In this document: one piece after another, positions 8,668 to 18,000 of the stretch
Position numbering within the stretch: the stretch's first letter is position 1
How the letters are laid out: the number at the start of each line of letters is the position of its first letter
Assembly (NCBI RefSeq): GCF_031456835.1
Contig: NZ_JAVDVK010000001.1
Coordinates: 1,922,001 to 1,986,000 of the forward strand
Reading direction: 5' to 3'
Length of the DNA: 64,000 nucleotides
DNA from: Leifsonia shinshuensis
GTDB lineage: Bacteria > Actinomycetota > Actinomycetes > Actinomycetales > Microbacteriaceae
The notes under the pieces: model-generated
Database searches by the model: none
Told to the model about the DNA's origin: nothing
What the model saw: only the letters and a program-made list of their open reading frames with translations
Program-made: the position numbers and the translations under genes

Positions 8668-9033
8668 TCAGTCGTTCCGCTGGAGCGTCCCGATCTTCTT
8701 CCCCGACGAGTCGTAGACGATCATCGTGTTCCCGTCGGCCTTGCCGCTCTCGGCCGTCGACATCCACGTGTCGACGTCGGCGCACGCCTTCTGGGTCGTC
8801 GCGACCGTGCCCAGCTCGATCGTCGTGCCCGAGATCGTGCCCTTGCCCGACATCGTGTTGCAGCCGTCCGACCCGGTGTAGGAGCCGTCGGAGTCGATGA
8901 TCAGGTTGGGCTCACCGGGATCGGTGCTCCCCCACTTGCCCGGGACGTCGCTGCTCGGCTGCGGCGTGCATCCCGTCAGCATCAGCAGCGCGACCACGAT
9001 GGCCGCCGCTCCCGCTCTCCGTGTGCTCTCCAT
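8668..9033 (-). CDS. Small lipoprotein with META/HslJ-like domain
   Basis: 121-residue predicted lipoprotein. After a charged start (MESTRR) and hydrophobic segment comes the lipobox LLMLTGC, so Cys at about residue 20 would be lipid-modified. The mature part (GKWGSTDPGEPNLIIDSDGSYTG, then SDGCNTMSGK and KACADVDTW) follows the pattern of META/HslJ-like domains. The start at 9033 was chosen because it gives the signal peptide; the frame is open further upstream. Function unknown, probably envelope-associated. Confidence 0.7.
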   Translation of the reverse strand: MESTRRAGAAAIVVALLMLTGCTPQPSSDVPGKWGSTDPGEPNLIIDSDGSYTGSDGCNTMSGKGTISGTTIELGTVATTQKACADVDTWMSTAESGKADGNTMIVYDSSGKKIGTLQRND

Positions 9034-9116
9034 GGCGCCGGACGCTACGCCCCGCCGCCCGCGCGCGAAAGGCAGTACCGGGTGCGCCGAAGCCGTCCGG
9101 CGGCTACCGTGGGGAC

Positions 9117-9488
9117 ATGGCACAGGAGCGTCTCTTCGGCATGAGCTTCGCCCGCATCTACCCGCTGTACGTGGCGAAGGTGGAGCGCAAGGGCCGCAGC
9201 ACCGAGGACCTCGACACGGTCATCACCTGGCTGACCGGGTACGATCGCGCCGGCCTCGACGCCGCCATCGAACGCGGGGTCGACCTGCAGACGTTCTTCG
9301 CCGAGGCCCCGCGCATGAACCCCGACGCCTCCCTCATCACCGGCGTCATCTGCGGCGTGCGGGTGGAGGACATCGAGGACCCGCGGATGCAGAGGATCCG
9401 CTACCTCGACAAGCTCGTCGACGAGGTGGCGGGCGGCAAGAAGATGTCGTCGATCCTGCGGGGGCAGCCCGTCAGTCGTCCGGCGTGA
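9117..9488 (+). CDS. DUF2200 family protein
   Basis: 123-residue cytosolic protein. The pattern of FGMSFARIYPLYVAKVERKG, then TVITWLTGYD, then MNPDASLITGVICGVRVEDIEDPRM and a late IRYLDKLVDEVAGGKKM is that of the DUF2200 family. No reaction is known for it. The ATG at 9117 follows GGGGA; upstream in-frame starts fall in arginine-rich noise. Its last 17 nt overlap the convergent small gene that follows. Confidence 0.85.
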   Translation: MAQERLFGMSFARIYPLYVAKVERKGRSTEDLDTVITWLTGYDRAGLDAAIERGVDLQTFFAEAPRMNPDASLITGVICGVRVEDIEDPRMQRIRYLDKLVDEVAGGKKMSSILRGQPVSRPA

Positions 9489-9738
9489 GCACCTGCTCGA
9501 CCGACGCGTCGTCGCGCACGGTCCCGGGAACCGTCTCCTGGTAGAGGTAGGCGGCCGCCTCCGGCCAGGAGCTCGCGTCCGCCAGGCGGAAGACGTCGAC
9601 CGCGCGTACGCCCTCGAACGTGGTGGAGGCGCGCAGCATCTCCGCCGGCCGGTCGGAGATCACCGGCAGCCGGATGCTGAACGGATCACGATCCTCCTCG
9701 GGGAAGAGGAAGAGCGCGAGGAACGTCGGCTCGGCCAT
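9472..9738 (-). CDS. Hypothetical protein, 88 residues
   Basis: Acidic small protein beginning MAEPTFLALFLFPEEDRDPF. No known domain is recognised. It reads like a one-domain alpha/beta protein, with no signal peptide or membrane helix. Its 3' end overlaps the convergent DUF2200 gene by 17 nt. Amino acid composition is normal for a coding frame, supporting a real gene. Confidence 0.5.
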   Translation of the reverse strand: MAEPTFLALFLFPEEDRDPFSIRLPVISDRPAEMLRASTTFEGVRAVDVFRLADASSWPEAAAYLYQETVPGTVRDDASVEQVLTPDD

Positions 9739-9884
9739 CGTTCCCCCAACCCCCTCGGTGCAGCGCTGTCGCCCGCATGATGCACCCGGGGGTGACGGCC
9801 CGGCAACACACCATCTGGGAGCATCCCGTCGCCGAGGTGAAGTTCTCCCTTACAAATCCCAGCCCGAGGGAGCACAATCCCGGC

Positions 9885-11069
9885 ATGAGCAGCGCTGCCA
9901 CCAGCGCGTCCGACGAGGGCCTCCGCCCGCCGGACGCCGTACCCGAGATCCCGGAGGAGCAGGCCGTGACCATGGTCCACCTGTCGTCCGAGCGCGAGGC
10001 CGAACTCCGGTCGCGCGCGAAGGAGTGGATCGACGAGCTCGCCGCCGCCGACCCCGACAGCGACGCGTTCCGCCGCAAGATCACCGGGTTCTCGAGCCTG
10101 GGCGTCGCCGAGATGCGCGAGTCGGGGGACGCCTCCCGCCGGATGCTGAGCCGCCCGGCCGCCTCCCTCGCCGCAGCGCGCGGCAAGGCGGTCCGCACCG
10201 ATCCGCAATACGGCGTGCTGCGCACCCTGCAGGAGTTGCGCGCGACGGTGAGCGACTTCGACCCGGAGTACCTGACCGGACGCTACCGGATGCTGTCCCG
10301 GGTTCCGGGCGGCCGGCGCCTCCGCCAGTACGTGCAGCGGTTCGAGTCCGCCCAGAAGCAGCTCGACGGGATCGTCGCCTCCCTGGACCACGGCCAGGAG
10401 TGGCTGCGCCGCGACAACGTCGAGATCGAGGAGGAGCGCGCCGCCCTCTGGAAGACCACCGAGCGGCTGAACGAGTACGTCGTGCTCGCCGGTGCGCTCG
10501 ACCGGGCGACCGTCGACAAGGCCTCCGAGCTCCGGGTCACAGACCCCGACCGCGCCACGCGGCTCGAGAAGGAGGCGCTGTTCCCCATCCGCCAGCGCCG
10601 CCAGGACCTGACCGCCCAGATCGCGGTCTCGGTGCAGGCGTACCTGGCCCTCGACGTCATCAAGAAGAACAACGTCGAGCTGGTGAAGGGTGTCGAGCGC
10701 GCCAAGACGACGACGGTATCCGCCTTGCGGACGGCGGTCGTGGTCGCACAGGCGCTGGAGAACCAGCGCATGGTCATCGACCAGCTCGGCGCGCTGCACG
10801 ACAGCACGAACTCCCTGATCGACCGGACCGGTGACGTCCTGCGCCGCCAGACCGAGCAGATCCAGAAGGAGCAGACGTCCACGGCCGTCGACGTCGAGGT
10901 GCTCCAGCGGGCGTTCGACAACGTCTTCGCCACGATGGACAGCATCGAGACCTACCGCGACGGCGCCGTGAAGAACATGGCGAGGACGGTGGATGCGCTC
11001 GAGCAGCAGGTCGCCCGCTCCCGCGAATATCTCCGCAAATCGCGCCCGGAGGGGACCCGCGCGCCGTAG
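9885..11069 (+). CDS. TelA-family toxic anion resistance protein
   Basis: 394-residue soluble, largely helical protein of the TelA family, associated with tellurite or other toxic-compound resistance and envelope stress. Family features include LGVAEMRESGDASRRMLSRP, DNVEIEEERAALW, and the late VVAQALENQRMVIDQLGALHDSTNSL region with long heptad-rich helices. The start at 9885 gives MSSAATSASDEG, a typical disordered N-terminus. A 58-residue acidic protein follows 45 bp downstream on the same strand. The mechanism of TelA proteins is unsettled. Confidence 0.88.
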   Translation: MSSAATSASDEGLRPPDAVPEIPEEQAVTMVHLSSEREAELRSRAKEWIDELAAADPDSDAFRRKITGFSSLGVAEMRESGDASRRMLSRPAASLAAARGKAVRTDPQYGVLRTLQELRATVSDFDPEYLTGRYRMLSRVPGGRRLRQYVQRFESAQKQLDGIVASLDHGQEWLRRDNVEIEEERAALWKTTERLNEYVVLAGALDRATVDKASELRVTDPDRATRLEKEALFPIRQRRQDLTAQIAVSVQAYLALDVIKKNNVELVKGVERAKTTTVSALRTAVVVAQALENQRMVIDQLGALHDSTNSLIDRTGDVLRRQTEQIQKEQTSTAVDVEVLQRAFDNVFATMDSIETYRDGAVKNMARTVDALEQQVARSREYLRKSRPEGTRAP

Positions 11070-11114
11070 GCTGCGGCCGTCCGCTCCACACCATCCACTC
11101 ACCCGGAGGTCACC

Positions 11115-11291
11115 ATGGACCACCTGCACGGTTCCGCCGCCGAACGGCTCGCCCAGCTCGACGAGATCTCGGGAGGCGACGAAGAGGTCTCGAAGGAGTG
11201 GCTGACGCACCAGCTGCGCACCACCCTCCAGGAGCTCGCCGAGGCCGAGCCCGTCGTCGCCGCCGAGCAGGACCGGCGCGAGGACTACTGA
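11115..11291 (+). CDS. Small acidic hypothetical protein, 58 residues
   Basis: Short frame starting at ATG 11115 with a strong ribosome site (GGAGGT, 4-nt spacing) and ending in TGA at 11289. The product MDHLHGSAAERLAQLDE... ends EQDRREDY and is rich in Glu, Asp and Leu, with helical character. It lies 45 bp behind telA and may share its transcript. No family recognised. Confidence 0.6.
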   Translation: MDHLHGSAAERLAQLDEISGGDEEVSKEWLTHQLRTTLQELAEAEPVVAAEQDRREDY

Positions 11292-11308
11292 GCCGCTCAC
11301 CCGCCCCG

Positions 11309-11992
11309 TCAGGCGCGGGCGATCCCCGCGATCTGCGTGTTGAACGGCAGGAACGGGGTGTGCAGCCGGTAGTGCTCGACCTGCACGTCCGCGAAGCCGG
11401 CCCGGCGCACGGCGCCCTCAAGGTCGCGCTCGCACGAGCATCCCTCGAAGGTCCACCCCCACGGGCGCCGGAACGCCCGCTGGGCCGCTCGCGTCGGCGT
11501 GCCCTGCGGCGCAACCACGTGCTCCACGAAGCGGAACGTGCCGCCCGGGCGGAGGATGCGGCGGACCTCGGCGAGCGCCGCATCCGGGTCGGCCACGGAG
11601 CACAGCACGAGCGAGGAGATGACGGTGTCCGCGCCCCCGTCCGGCAGGCCGGTCCGCTCCGCCATCCGCTCGCGAAGGTCGAGGCGGATGCCGTGCCCGG
11701 CCGCCGCCGCCCTCAAGCGGTCGTGCATGGCGCGGTTGGGCTCGAGGGCGATGAGCGTCGCGCCCGCCGGGAGGTAGGGCAGGTTCGCGCCGACCCCGGA
11801 CCCGATCTCGACCACGTCGCCCGGCAGGTCCGCGAACACCCGCTCCTTGTGCGGGTGGAGTGCGGAGTCCAGGTACGGGCCCATCGCGTGGAAGAACGCG
11901 GAGTTGAAGGGCCCGCGGAGGCGGTGCTGCGGGAACTCCTGCGTCGCCTCGGTGCGTGTCGGCGTCTCGGGGCGTGTCGGCGTCTCGGTCAT
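11309..11992 (-). CDS. Class I SAM-dependent methyltransferase
   Basis: 227-residue Rossmann-type methyltransferase. Motif I VVEIGSGVGANL at about residues 59-70, acidic end of strand 2 in IALEPN, and motif IV/post-I in DTVISSLVLCSV are present, with a late FRFVEHVVAPQG strand. The profile resembles UbiE/small phospholipid methyltransferases, but the substrate cannot be assigned. AGGAG precedes the ATG. The N-terminus (TETPTRPETPTRTE) is encoded by an 18-nt tandem duplication and is likely disordered. The LuxR-type gene lies upstream on the same strand. Confidence 0.85.
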   Translation of the reverse strand: MTETPTRPETPTRTEATQEFPQHRLRGPFNSAFFHAMGPYLDSALHPHKERVFADLPGDVVEIGSGVGANLPYLPAGATLIALEPNRAMHDRLRAAAAGHGIRLDLRERMAERTGLPDGGADTVISSLVLCSVADPDAALAEVRRILRPGGTFRFVEHVVAPQGTPTRAAQRAFRRPWGWTFEGCSCERDLEGAVRRAGFADVQVEHYRLHTPFLPFNTQIAGIARA

Positions 11993-12071
11993 CGGTTGCT
12001 CCTGTCGTCGCGGATCGATGACGCCAGCCTGCTCGCCGCGGGGCCCGCGGGCAGGCGGGGAACTACCCCAG

Positions 12072-13082
12072 TCAGCGCCGTTCCGCGTACCAGGCCGCGA
12101 TCTGCGCCCGCGAGCGGAAGCCGAGCCGCAGGCGGATGCGCTCGACGTGCCCCTCGGCCGACCGCTCGTCGATGCCGAGGCGTTCGGCGATCTCGCGGTT
12201 CGTGCGTCCCTCCCCCACCAGCGCGGCGACCTCCTGCTGCCGCGGTGTGAGCGTCCCGGCCGGCGTCCGCGCGACGCGGAGGCCGAGGAAGCGGCGGATG
12301 GTCGCGACCAGTGCGGGCCCGTCGCCGGCCCACGGGAGGTGCGACCGCCCGGGCAGGACGGCGAGCCGGGCGTCCGGGATCCCGTCGCGGAGCGCCTCCG
12401 CCTGCGCGAGGGGCGCCGCCCGATCGTCGGCCCGGTGCACGACGAGGGTCGGCACCGCGACCTCGGGCAGGAGCGGGCTGACATCGAGCGCGTAGCTCAG
12501 CTCCAGCAGCGCACGGGCGGTCGCGGCGCTGGACGACTCCCGCTGGTACCGCCCGAACGCCGCGCGGGCGGATGCGGGCGCGTCGGGCGCGAAGATGTCG
12601 GTGAGCACGTCGGACCCGAGTCCCCAGTGGGACGCGACGAGGCCCAGGATGTGCTCCCGCGCGCTCGCGGGCGAGATGAGCGGCCCCGAGGCCCACCCGC
12701 CGTACAGCACCAGCCGCCGGACCGTCCCGGGATGCGCGGCCGCCCACGCCACGGCCACCGGCGCGCCGAGGGAGGCGCCGATCAGGTCGAACGGTTCGTC
12801 GCCCAGCTCCGCCACGACCGCGGCGAGCTGCTCGAGCTCGTACTCCAGCGACGGCGGACGCGAGGTCGGGTCCGAGAGACCGCATCCGGCCCGGTCGTAC
12901 CGGACCAGGCGGCATCCCGCGGCGAGGCCCTCCAGGAACGCGCGCTCCTCCGGCAGCTCCCACCCGCGCTCCAGGTGACTGAGCCAGCCGGAGACGTAGA
13001 CCACCGGCCACCCCTCGCCGACGGTGGCCACGGCGATCGCGGAGCCGTCGGCCGTCGTGACCCGGGAGAGGCGCTGCTGCAC
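12072..13082 (-). CDS. Alpha/beta hydrolase fused to LuxR-type DNA-binding domain
   Basis: About 336 residues. The N-terminal part is an alpha/beta hydrolase fold with VVYVSGW oxyanion region, nucleophile elbow GASLGA, LVVHRADDRAA and a late GRSHLPW histidine. The C-terminal 65 residues form a LuxR helix-turn-helix (LTPRQQEVAALVGEGRTNREIAERLGI). Such fusions are probably small-molecule-responsive regulators. The GTG at 13082 starts at the usual hydrolase N-terminus (VQQRLSRVTTADG). An ATG at 13175 has a better ribosome site (AGGAG) but adds 31 Arg-rich residues that read through a 42-nt repeated segment, so it was not preferred. Confidence 0.82.
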   Translation of the reverse strand: MQQRLSRVTTADGSAIAVATVGEGWPVVYVSGWLSHLERGWELPEERAFLEGLAAGCRLVRYDRAGCGLSDPTSRPPSLEYELEQLAAVVAELGDEPFDLIGASLGAPVAVAWAAAHPGTVRRLVLYGGWASGPLISPASAREHILGLVASHWGLGSDVLTDIFAPDAPASARAAFGRYQRESSSAATARALLELSYALDVSPLLPEVAVPTLVVHRADDRAAPLAQAEALRDGIPDARLAVLPGRSHLPWAGDGPALVATIRRFLGLRVARTPAGTLTPRQQEVAALVGEGRTNREIAERLGIDERSAEGHVERIRLRLGFRSRAQIAAWYAERR

Positions 13083-13110
13083 GCGTCCATTGTGGCCGTC
13101 GGCGGCGACG

Positions 13111-13152
13111 GACGCGACGCTACCGCCGGGCGGGCACTCCCGCCGCGAGCTC
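13111..13152. repeat. Left copy of a 42-nt direct repeat bounding the accessory region
   Basis: This segment matches 27584-27625 in the same orientation at 39 of 42 positions, with the last 20 nt, GGCACTCCCGCCGCGAGCTC, identical. The right copy is the real 3' end and stop codon of the nitronate monooxygenase gene. Here the minus strand reads a similar end, FAAAELAAGVPARR-stop, with no gene body attached. It looks like a duplicated gene end left at the edge of a 14.5-kb insertion. Confidence 0.6.
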
Positions 13153-13209
13153 CGCCGCCGCGAACCCGTCCGCATCTAGACTCCTGACAGCGAGGAGACG
13201 GGAGGACAG

Positions 13210-13341
13210 GTGCGCGCAGGCAGCGCCGCCACGCGGCCGCGCCACGGGTACTGGCTGCTCGCGTCCATCCCGCTCGCCCTGGCGATCGACGTGTGCTGTG
13301 CCGCGTTCCACCGGTTCTGGTGGTGCGCCTTCTACACCTGA
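13210..13341 (+). CDS. Small membrane protein, 43 residues
   Basis: GTG start at 13210 preceded by GGAGG with 4-nt spacing. The product starts VRAGSAATRPRHGYW, has one hydrophobic helix (LLASIPLALAIDVCCAAF) and ends HRFWWCAFYT. It would be a single-pass membrane peptide with positive N-terminus. No family recognised. It lies between the left repeat and the first accessory gene. Confidence 0.45.
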   Translation: MRAGSAATRPRHGYWLLASIPLALAIDVCCAAFHRFWWCAFYT

Positions 13342-13402
13342 CAGTCGGCGCAGCGATCGATGACGTGGCGCCGTCGCTGTGGCGTGCCGGTAATGTCGCA
13401 CC

Positions 13403-14143
13403 ATGACCGACGATGAGCAAAGCTTCTACGTCACCATGTCCGGTGACGGCACGCGGCGAGGTGAGCTACAGGATCCCGCTGCCGTAACCGTGCACGTCGA
13501 CCCGGCAGTGGTCGGCGGCGAGAAGGGCCACGCGATGTTCGTCGCGGCCATCGAGCAACAACGGACCGCGCTCAGCCGCTACTCCGATGCTCTCCAAGCC
13601 GCGGCAGCAGACGTGACGGCGCCGGCGGTGCAGGAGACCGCCACTGCCCTCCACGAGGCGCTGCAGTTCCTCCCGATCGCGCATATGGCGTACGCGGGAG
13701 TCGGTTTCCCTACTGCTCGGACGGACGAATCCGCTCCGACAGCGTCTGTCCTGCCACCTGCTCGCGGCGAGGCCCGGCTCGGAGTTCATCCCGACATGCT
13801 CACCGCGATTCAGGGCGATCAGTCTCAGCGCTGGCACCTTGCGGGAGAGGAGAGTCTTCCGCTGGCGATCGAGATCGCGCTCGCGACCGACCCCGACCCC
13901 GTGGTCCGGGCTTCGTTGCTTGTCGGTTCCTCGATGTCGAGAACGGGCGTGCTGTTGATGGAACAGCGAGAGACCGAGGCTGACTTGCTCCTGCTGCTGG
14001 CTCAGCAGAGCTATGCGAGTCCCGACCGGAAGTTCCCATTGGTTCTGGCTGACCTCGCCCCGCGGGAACTGGAGGGCCTCTATGAGCTCCTCGGGTTGGA
14101 CGATGCTTGCGCATGGTCGATTGGCCCAAGCGCAAGAGCGTAG
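13403..14143 (+). CDS. Hypothetical protein, 246 residues
   Basis: Soluble acidic protein with no recognised domain. It has an Ala-rich helical segment (about 45-90), a central region with Pro/Ala linker (SVLPPARGEARLG), and a C-terminal part with ETEADLLLLLAQQSYASPDRKFPL. There is no signal peptide or membrane segment. Codon usage and the higher A+T content differ from the flanking chromosome, suiting its place just inside the left end of the accessory region. Confidence 0.55.
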   Translation: MTDDEQSFYVTMSGDGTRRGELQDPAAVTVHVDPAVVGGEKGHAMFVAAIEQQRTALSRYSDALQAAAADVTAPAVQETATALHEALQFLPIAHMAYAGVGFPTARTDESAPTASVLPPARGEARLGVHPDMLTAIQGDQSQRWHLAGEESLPLAIEIALATDPDPVVRASLLVGSSMSRTGVLLMEQRETEADLLLLLAQQSYASPDRKFPLVLADLAPRELEGLYELLGLDDACAWSIGPSARA

Positions 14144-14315
14144 GGAACGCACGACCGTCCTCGAAGGGCTTCGCGACATCGGTTGGGACGGTTCAGAGGG
14201 TCCGGGCGCCCCATAGTCGGGCTTCGCTGAGGGTTTCAACACGCGCCCCGAGCGCCCGCTTGGGGATCGGCATACGCGATCGCTTTTCTATTTTGTCCTG
14301 GAGGGGCCCGAGAGG

Positions 14316-14735
14316 TTATCCGAGGTCCTGGTAGAACCGGATGCCGGCGGCCCGCTAGACGCTCACACATGGCATGCGCCCCATCGCGCGCCGTGCCCGA
14401 AGACAGCGAGGCCTTGTCCGCGCCTTGCGCCATTGCCCAATACTCGAAGGTTTGCATATGCAGCCGCGCGACACCACGACCGCGTGACTGATTATCGACG
14501 GCAAGGGCAGTAAGTCGCGCCGCAGCGACGTCCAGTTCGATGTGCCAACTGAGGTGACCCGTGATCACACCGAGGATGCGGTTGTAGTCGCCGGCTACCC
14601 AACAGCTCGCGCGGTCGTCCGAGTCTTTCCCCGGATGGCGACCTCCGTACTCGAATACGCGAGTTGGCCGAGCAGCGACAGGACAGCGGAAGCGTCCTCA
14701 TGGGTGACGAGTCGAACCTCCTTCGCCCCACACTG
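14316..14735 (-). pseudogene. GNAT acetyltransferase pseudogene with two frameshifts
   Basis: Three reading frames on the minus strand each hold part of one GNAT protein. The N-terminus EVRLVTHEDASAVLSLLGQL is in one frame (about 14735-14625). The middle, DDRASCWVAGDYNRILGVIT, then HIELDVAAARLTALAVD and the acetyl-CoA motif QSRGRGVARL, is in a second (about 14615-14360). The ending AGIRFYQDLG-stop is in a third, stopping at 14316. Two indels, near 14610 and 14350, therefore break the gene. Start is approximate. It probably came in with, or decayed inside, the accessory region. Confidence 0.7.
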
Positions 14736-15058
14736 GGGGCGATAGCCGACACCAGCGGAGGGGGACCACTTAGGGTTTGCGCAGCTGCTTTCGACGCACA
14801 GAGGCCACCCCAGTTGTGGGGCCATCGTGCCGATAGAGGATCTCGCCTTTCGGCGCTGCACGAGTCGGCATTCGCTGTAATCGCCTGCTTTTAGGTGAAC
14901 GGCGCCGTCCACGGGCCCGGTTGGACGGCCCCGTCCTCGCGCCGGCTAGGGCGTCTCTCTGAGGGGTTTTTCAGTAGGGGATGGGTTTTCTCAGCGGCTA
15001 GTTTGTGGTCACGCTCGCCGCCGTGGGGAGTGCTGGTTTGGTCTCGAGGGGTACGGGC

Positions 15059-18000
15059 GTGCTTCGTTCTGGCATGGGTGATTTGCGGTCTTCTTTGCGC
15101 GTGACGAGTGTGATCGCAGCGGTCGCCTTAGCCGCCTCGGTATTGGTGCCGGTGTCGTTTGCCGCTCCAGCGGCAGCGGAGACGGCCCAGCCGGCTTCCT
15201 CGTTGCCGCCGCTGGGCCAGCCCGTGAACCCTACGCTGCATCCGGGCTCGGCGATCACCGCTGCCGGTGGCGTGCAGGCGGACCAGGCAGCCCCGCCAGC
15301 AGCACCCGCCCCGTATACGCAGTCGACGGCTTCAGCGGACACCGGGACAGGGAACTACGACCCTTCGACCTCGACGGTGATCAGCCGGTCGGAGTTCGAG
15401 ACGAATTATCGGAATGCGGATAACACGAAGACGGCGCGGTTTTCGACGCAGCCGTTGAACGTGCAGCGGGATGACGGATCCTGGGTGCCGGTGAAAACGA
15501 CGGTGACCACAACGAGCTCGGGGGATTTGACGGTTCCAGATAACCCGTTGGACCCACAGTTCGCGGGCACTTCGGGTGGGAGTGATGGCGAGTACTCGGT
15601 GTCCTCTGCCGGGTATACGATCTCGTTCGCGTTGCAGGGCGCCAACGACGTGAAAGCGACCCAGGCCACCACTGAGCAGCGCACGGTCTCTGGCGGCTCG
15701 GCGTCGTCGTCGGTGGCGTACAACGGTGTCGCCCCTAATCAGGATTTGGCGTATCAGGTCGAGCCGGGCGCGGTGAAAGAAACTGTCGTCCTTAAGTCCC
15801 CGCCAACGGACCAGACGGATTGGGTGTGGACAGTTCACGCTCCGGGCCTCACCCTGGGCAAGGACCAGTTCGGCGACATCACCTATGTGGATGCGCTCGG
15901 CCATGTGGTGTTCGTGATGCCGATTCCGGCGATGGAGGACTCCTCCGGTATTCCCGGACAGTCCGAAGCCGCGGTCGTCAACGTCCCCGTGACGGTCGCT
16001 TCGGCCGGAGGTGACGACTGGACACTCACCCTGACCCCCGATCAGGCTTGGTTGAACGACCCGTCCCGGGTGTACCCAGTGTTCCTGGACCCCTCCACCG
16101 CGTCCAGTTACGCGAACGACGCGCACTCGTACGAGAACACTGGCACCTCCTTGACCGGTGTCGCCTACGTGGGCAACTCCCGTGCCGGTGGGGACACGAT
16201 CTGGCGGACGGTGACCCACTTCAACTACGAACAACTGTTCGGCTACCACGTCATCGGTGCCGCGTTGGATGAGTGGTACGGCGGCGACGGAACCACTAAT
16301 GCGACCATCGGCGCCGTAGATTATGCGACCGCTTTTTCGTACAACGGCGTCGGCAGCTATTTGTCCGGTATTTCGATTTCCGCCGGCTCCTCAGGGTCCG
16401 GAGTCGCGCAGGATGCCGGCTTGGCGAACCAGCTTTCGGCGTGGGTCGATGCTCGCTCTTCGGGGAACTATCTGATGCTGGGCGGGCAGGAGTACGCCGG
16501 CCAGTACACTTATAAGTCGTTGGGTTTGGAGATGTTCATCTCTTACGAATCCAAACCGACGATCGCGGCCACCCAGGTGAGCGTGCAGGACCCGAACGGG
16601 TTCGCCGCAACCACCTCGTCCCCGCAAGGCGGGGCCACCGTGCTGGGATCTTCCACCCCGACGCTGACGACCTCGTTCACCGAGGACTCCGGTAATGGTG
16701 GGGCGGCGGTGAACCGCTGGTATTCGGTGTCGACGAACTCGAACATGACCTCGCCTTTGTACCAGTCAGGGTGGACATCTTCGGCGACCATCATGGTGCC
16801 GCCGAAAGTGTTGAACCCGGGGGTGGTGTACTACTGGCAAGTCGAGGTGGAGGACGAATATGGCGCCACCGCGGTGTCGCCCATCTATTCGTGGAAGACC
16901 TCACCAAATCCAACCATCGCCGCTGGTTCGACGTTATCTCCCGCGGATTCATCGATTGTTGCCTCGACCACACCCACACTGACAGCGGTGACGGCCACGG
17001 CTACGAACGGGCACGCGCTGGCGTATCAGTTCCGGGTCGCGACCGGCAGTGACGGGGTGTCCGGGCAGGTTGTCCTCTCCGGGATCATCACTCCGGTAAG
17101 CGGGGTGGTGACCTGGGCAGTGCCCGCGCAGATTCTGCAGGACAACAGCTCCTACACGTGGGCGCTCGTGGTCAACGACGGCTACGACGACTGGATCAAC
17201 TCGGCCCAGCGAATCACGATCAACCGGCGCGTCACCTCTCCTGGGCCGGCACCGACCGACACTGCCGGACCCGTCACCGTGAACCTGGCCAACGGGAACG
17301 TGTCAACCACTGTGGCAACACCAACGGTGAACACGGTCGGTGGGGCGATGGGGTACTCGCTCTCCTACGACTCGCAGCTGTCTTCGAACGCTGGGCTGAA
17401 GGGCACCTACTGGAACATCACGAGCAGCCCTGCCACCTTCTCTTACACATCGCTGCCGTCGAACCCGGTGCTGGTGCGCACCGATACGGCGGTGCAATTC
17501 AACTGGGCCTCCGAACTGCCCTCTACCGCTGTGACGGCGACCAACTTCCAGGCGCAGTGGACCGGTTTCATCACCCCACCGGCTGGGACCTACAATTTCG
17601 GTTTCCTCTCCGATGACGGGGCGGAACTGAGCCTGAACAACACCCCGATCATCACCGACAAGTGGACCGACCACCGCGACACCGCCGTCGGGTACGAGAC
17701 CGCCGCGTCGCAAACTCTCGTGGTGTCCGGGTCGGGTAGCAACCTGACGGCGAAGCTGGGCGCGAACCCAGTGCCGTTGCCGCTGCCCATCACGGTGAAC
17801 TACTACCAGCACAACGGCGCCGCCATGATGAACCTCTACGTCGAGCAGACGTCCGTGGCGGGTTCCAGTCAGACCGTTCCCGCGAACTGGTTCACCAAAA
17901 CCGCGGACGCCCTGCCGCCCGGCTGGTCGGCATCCGCACCCATCGCCGGTGACGCCGGCACCTACGTCGCTGCGAAGAACAACGGCGGCTCGGTCACCAT

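Noticed and set aside
13153..13404. Minus-strand frame ending ELAAGVPARR as a real gene
   Set aside because: Only the last dozen codons resemble the monooxygenase end; the rest matches nothing, so it was treated as part of the direct repeat.
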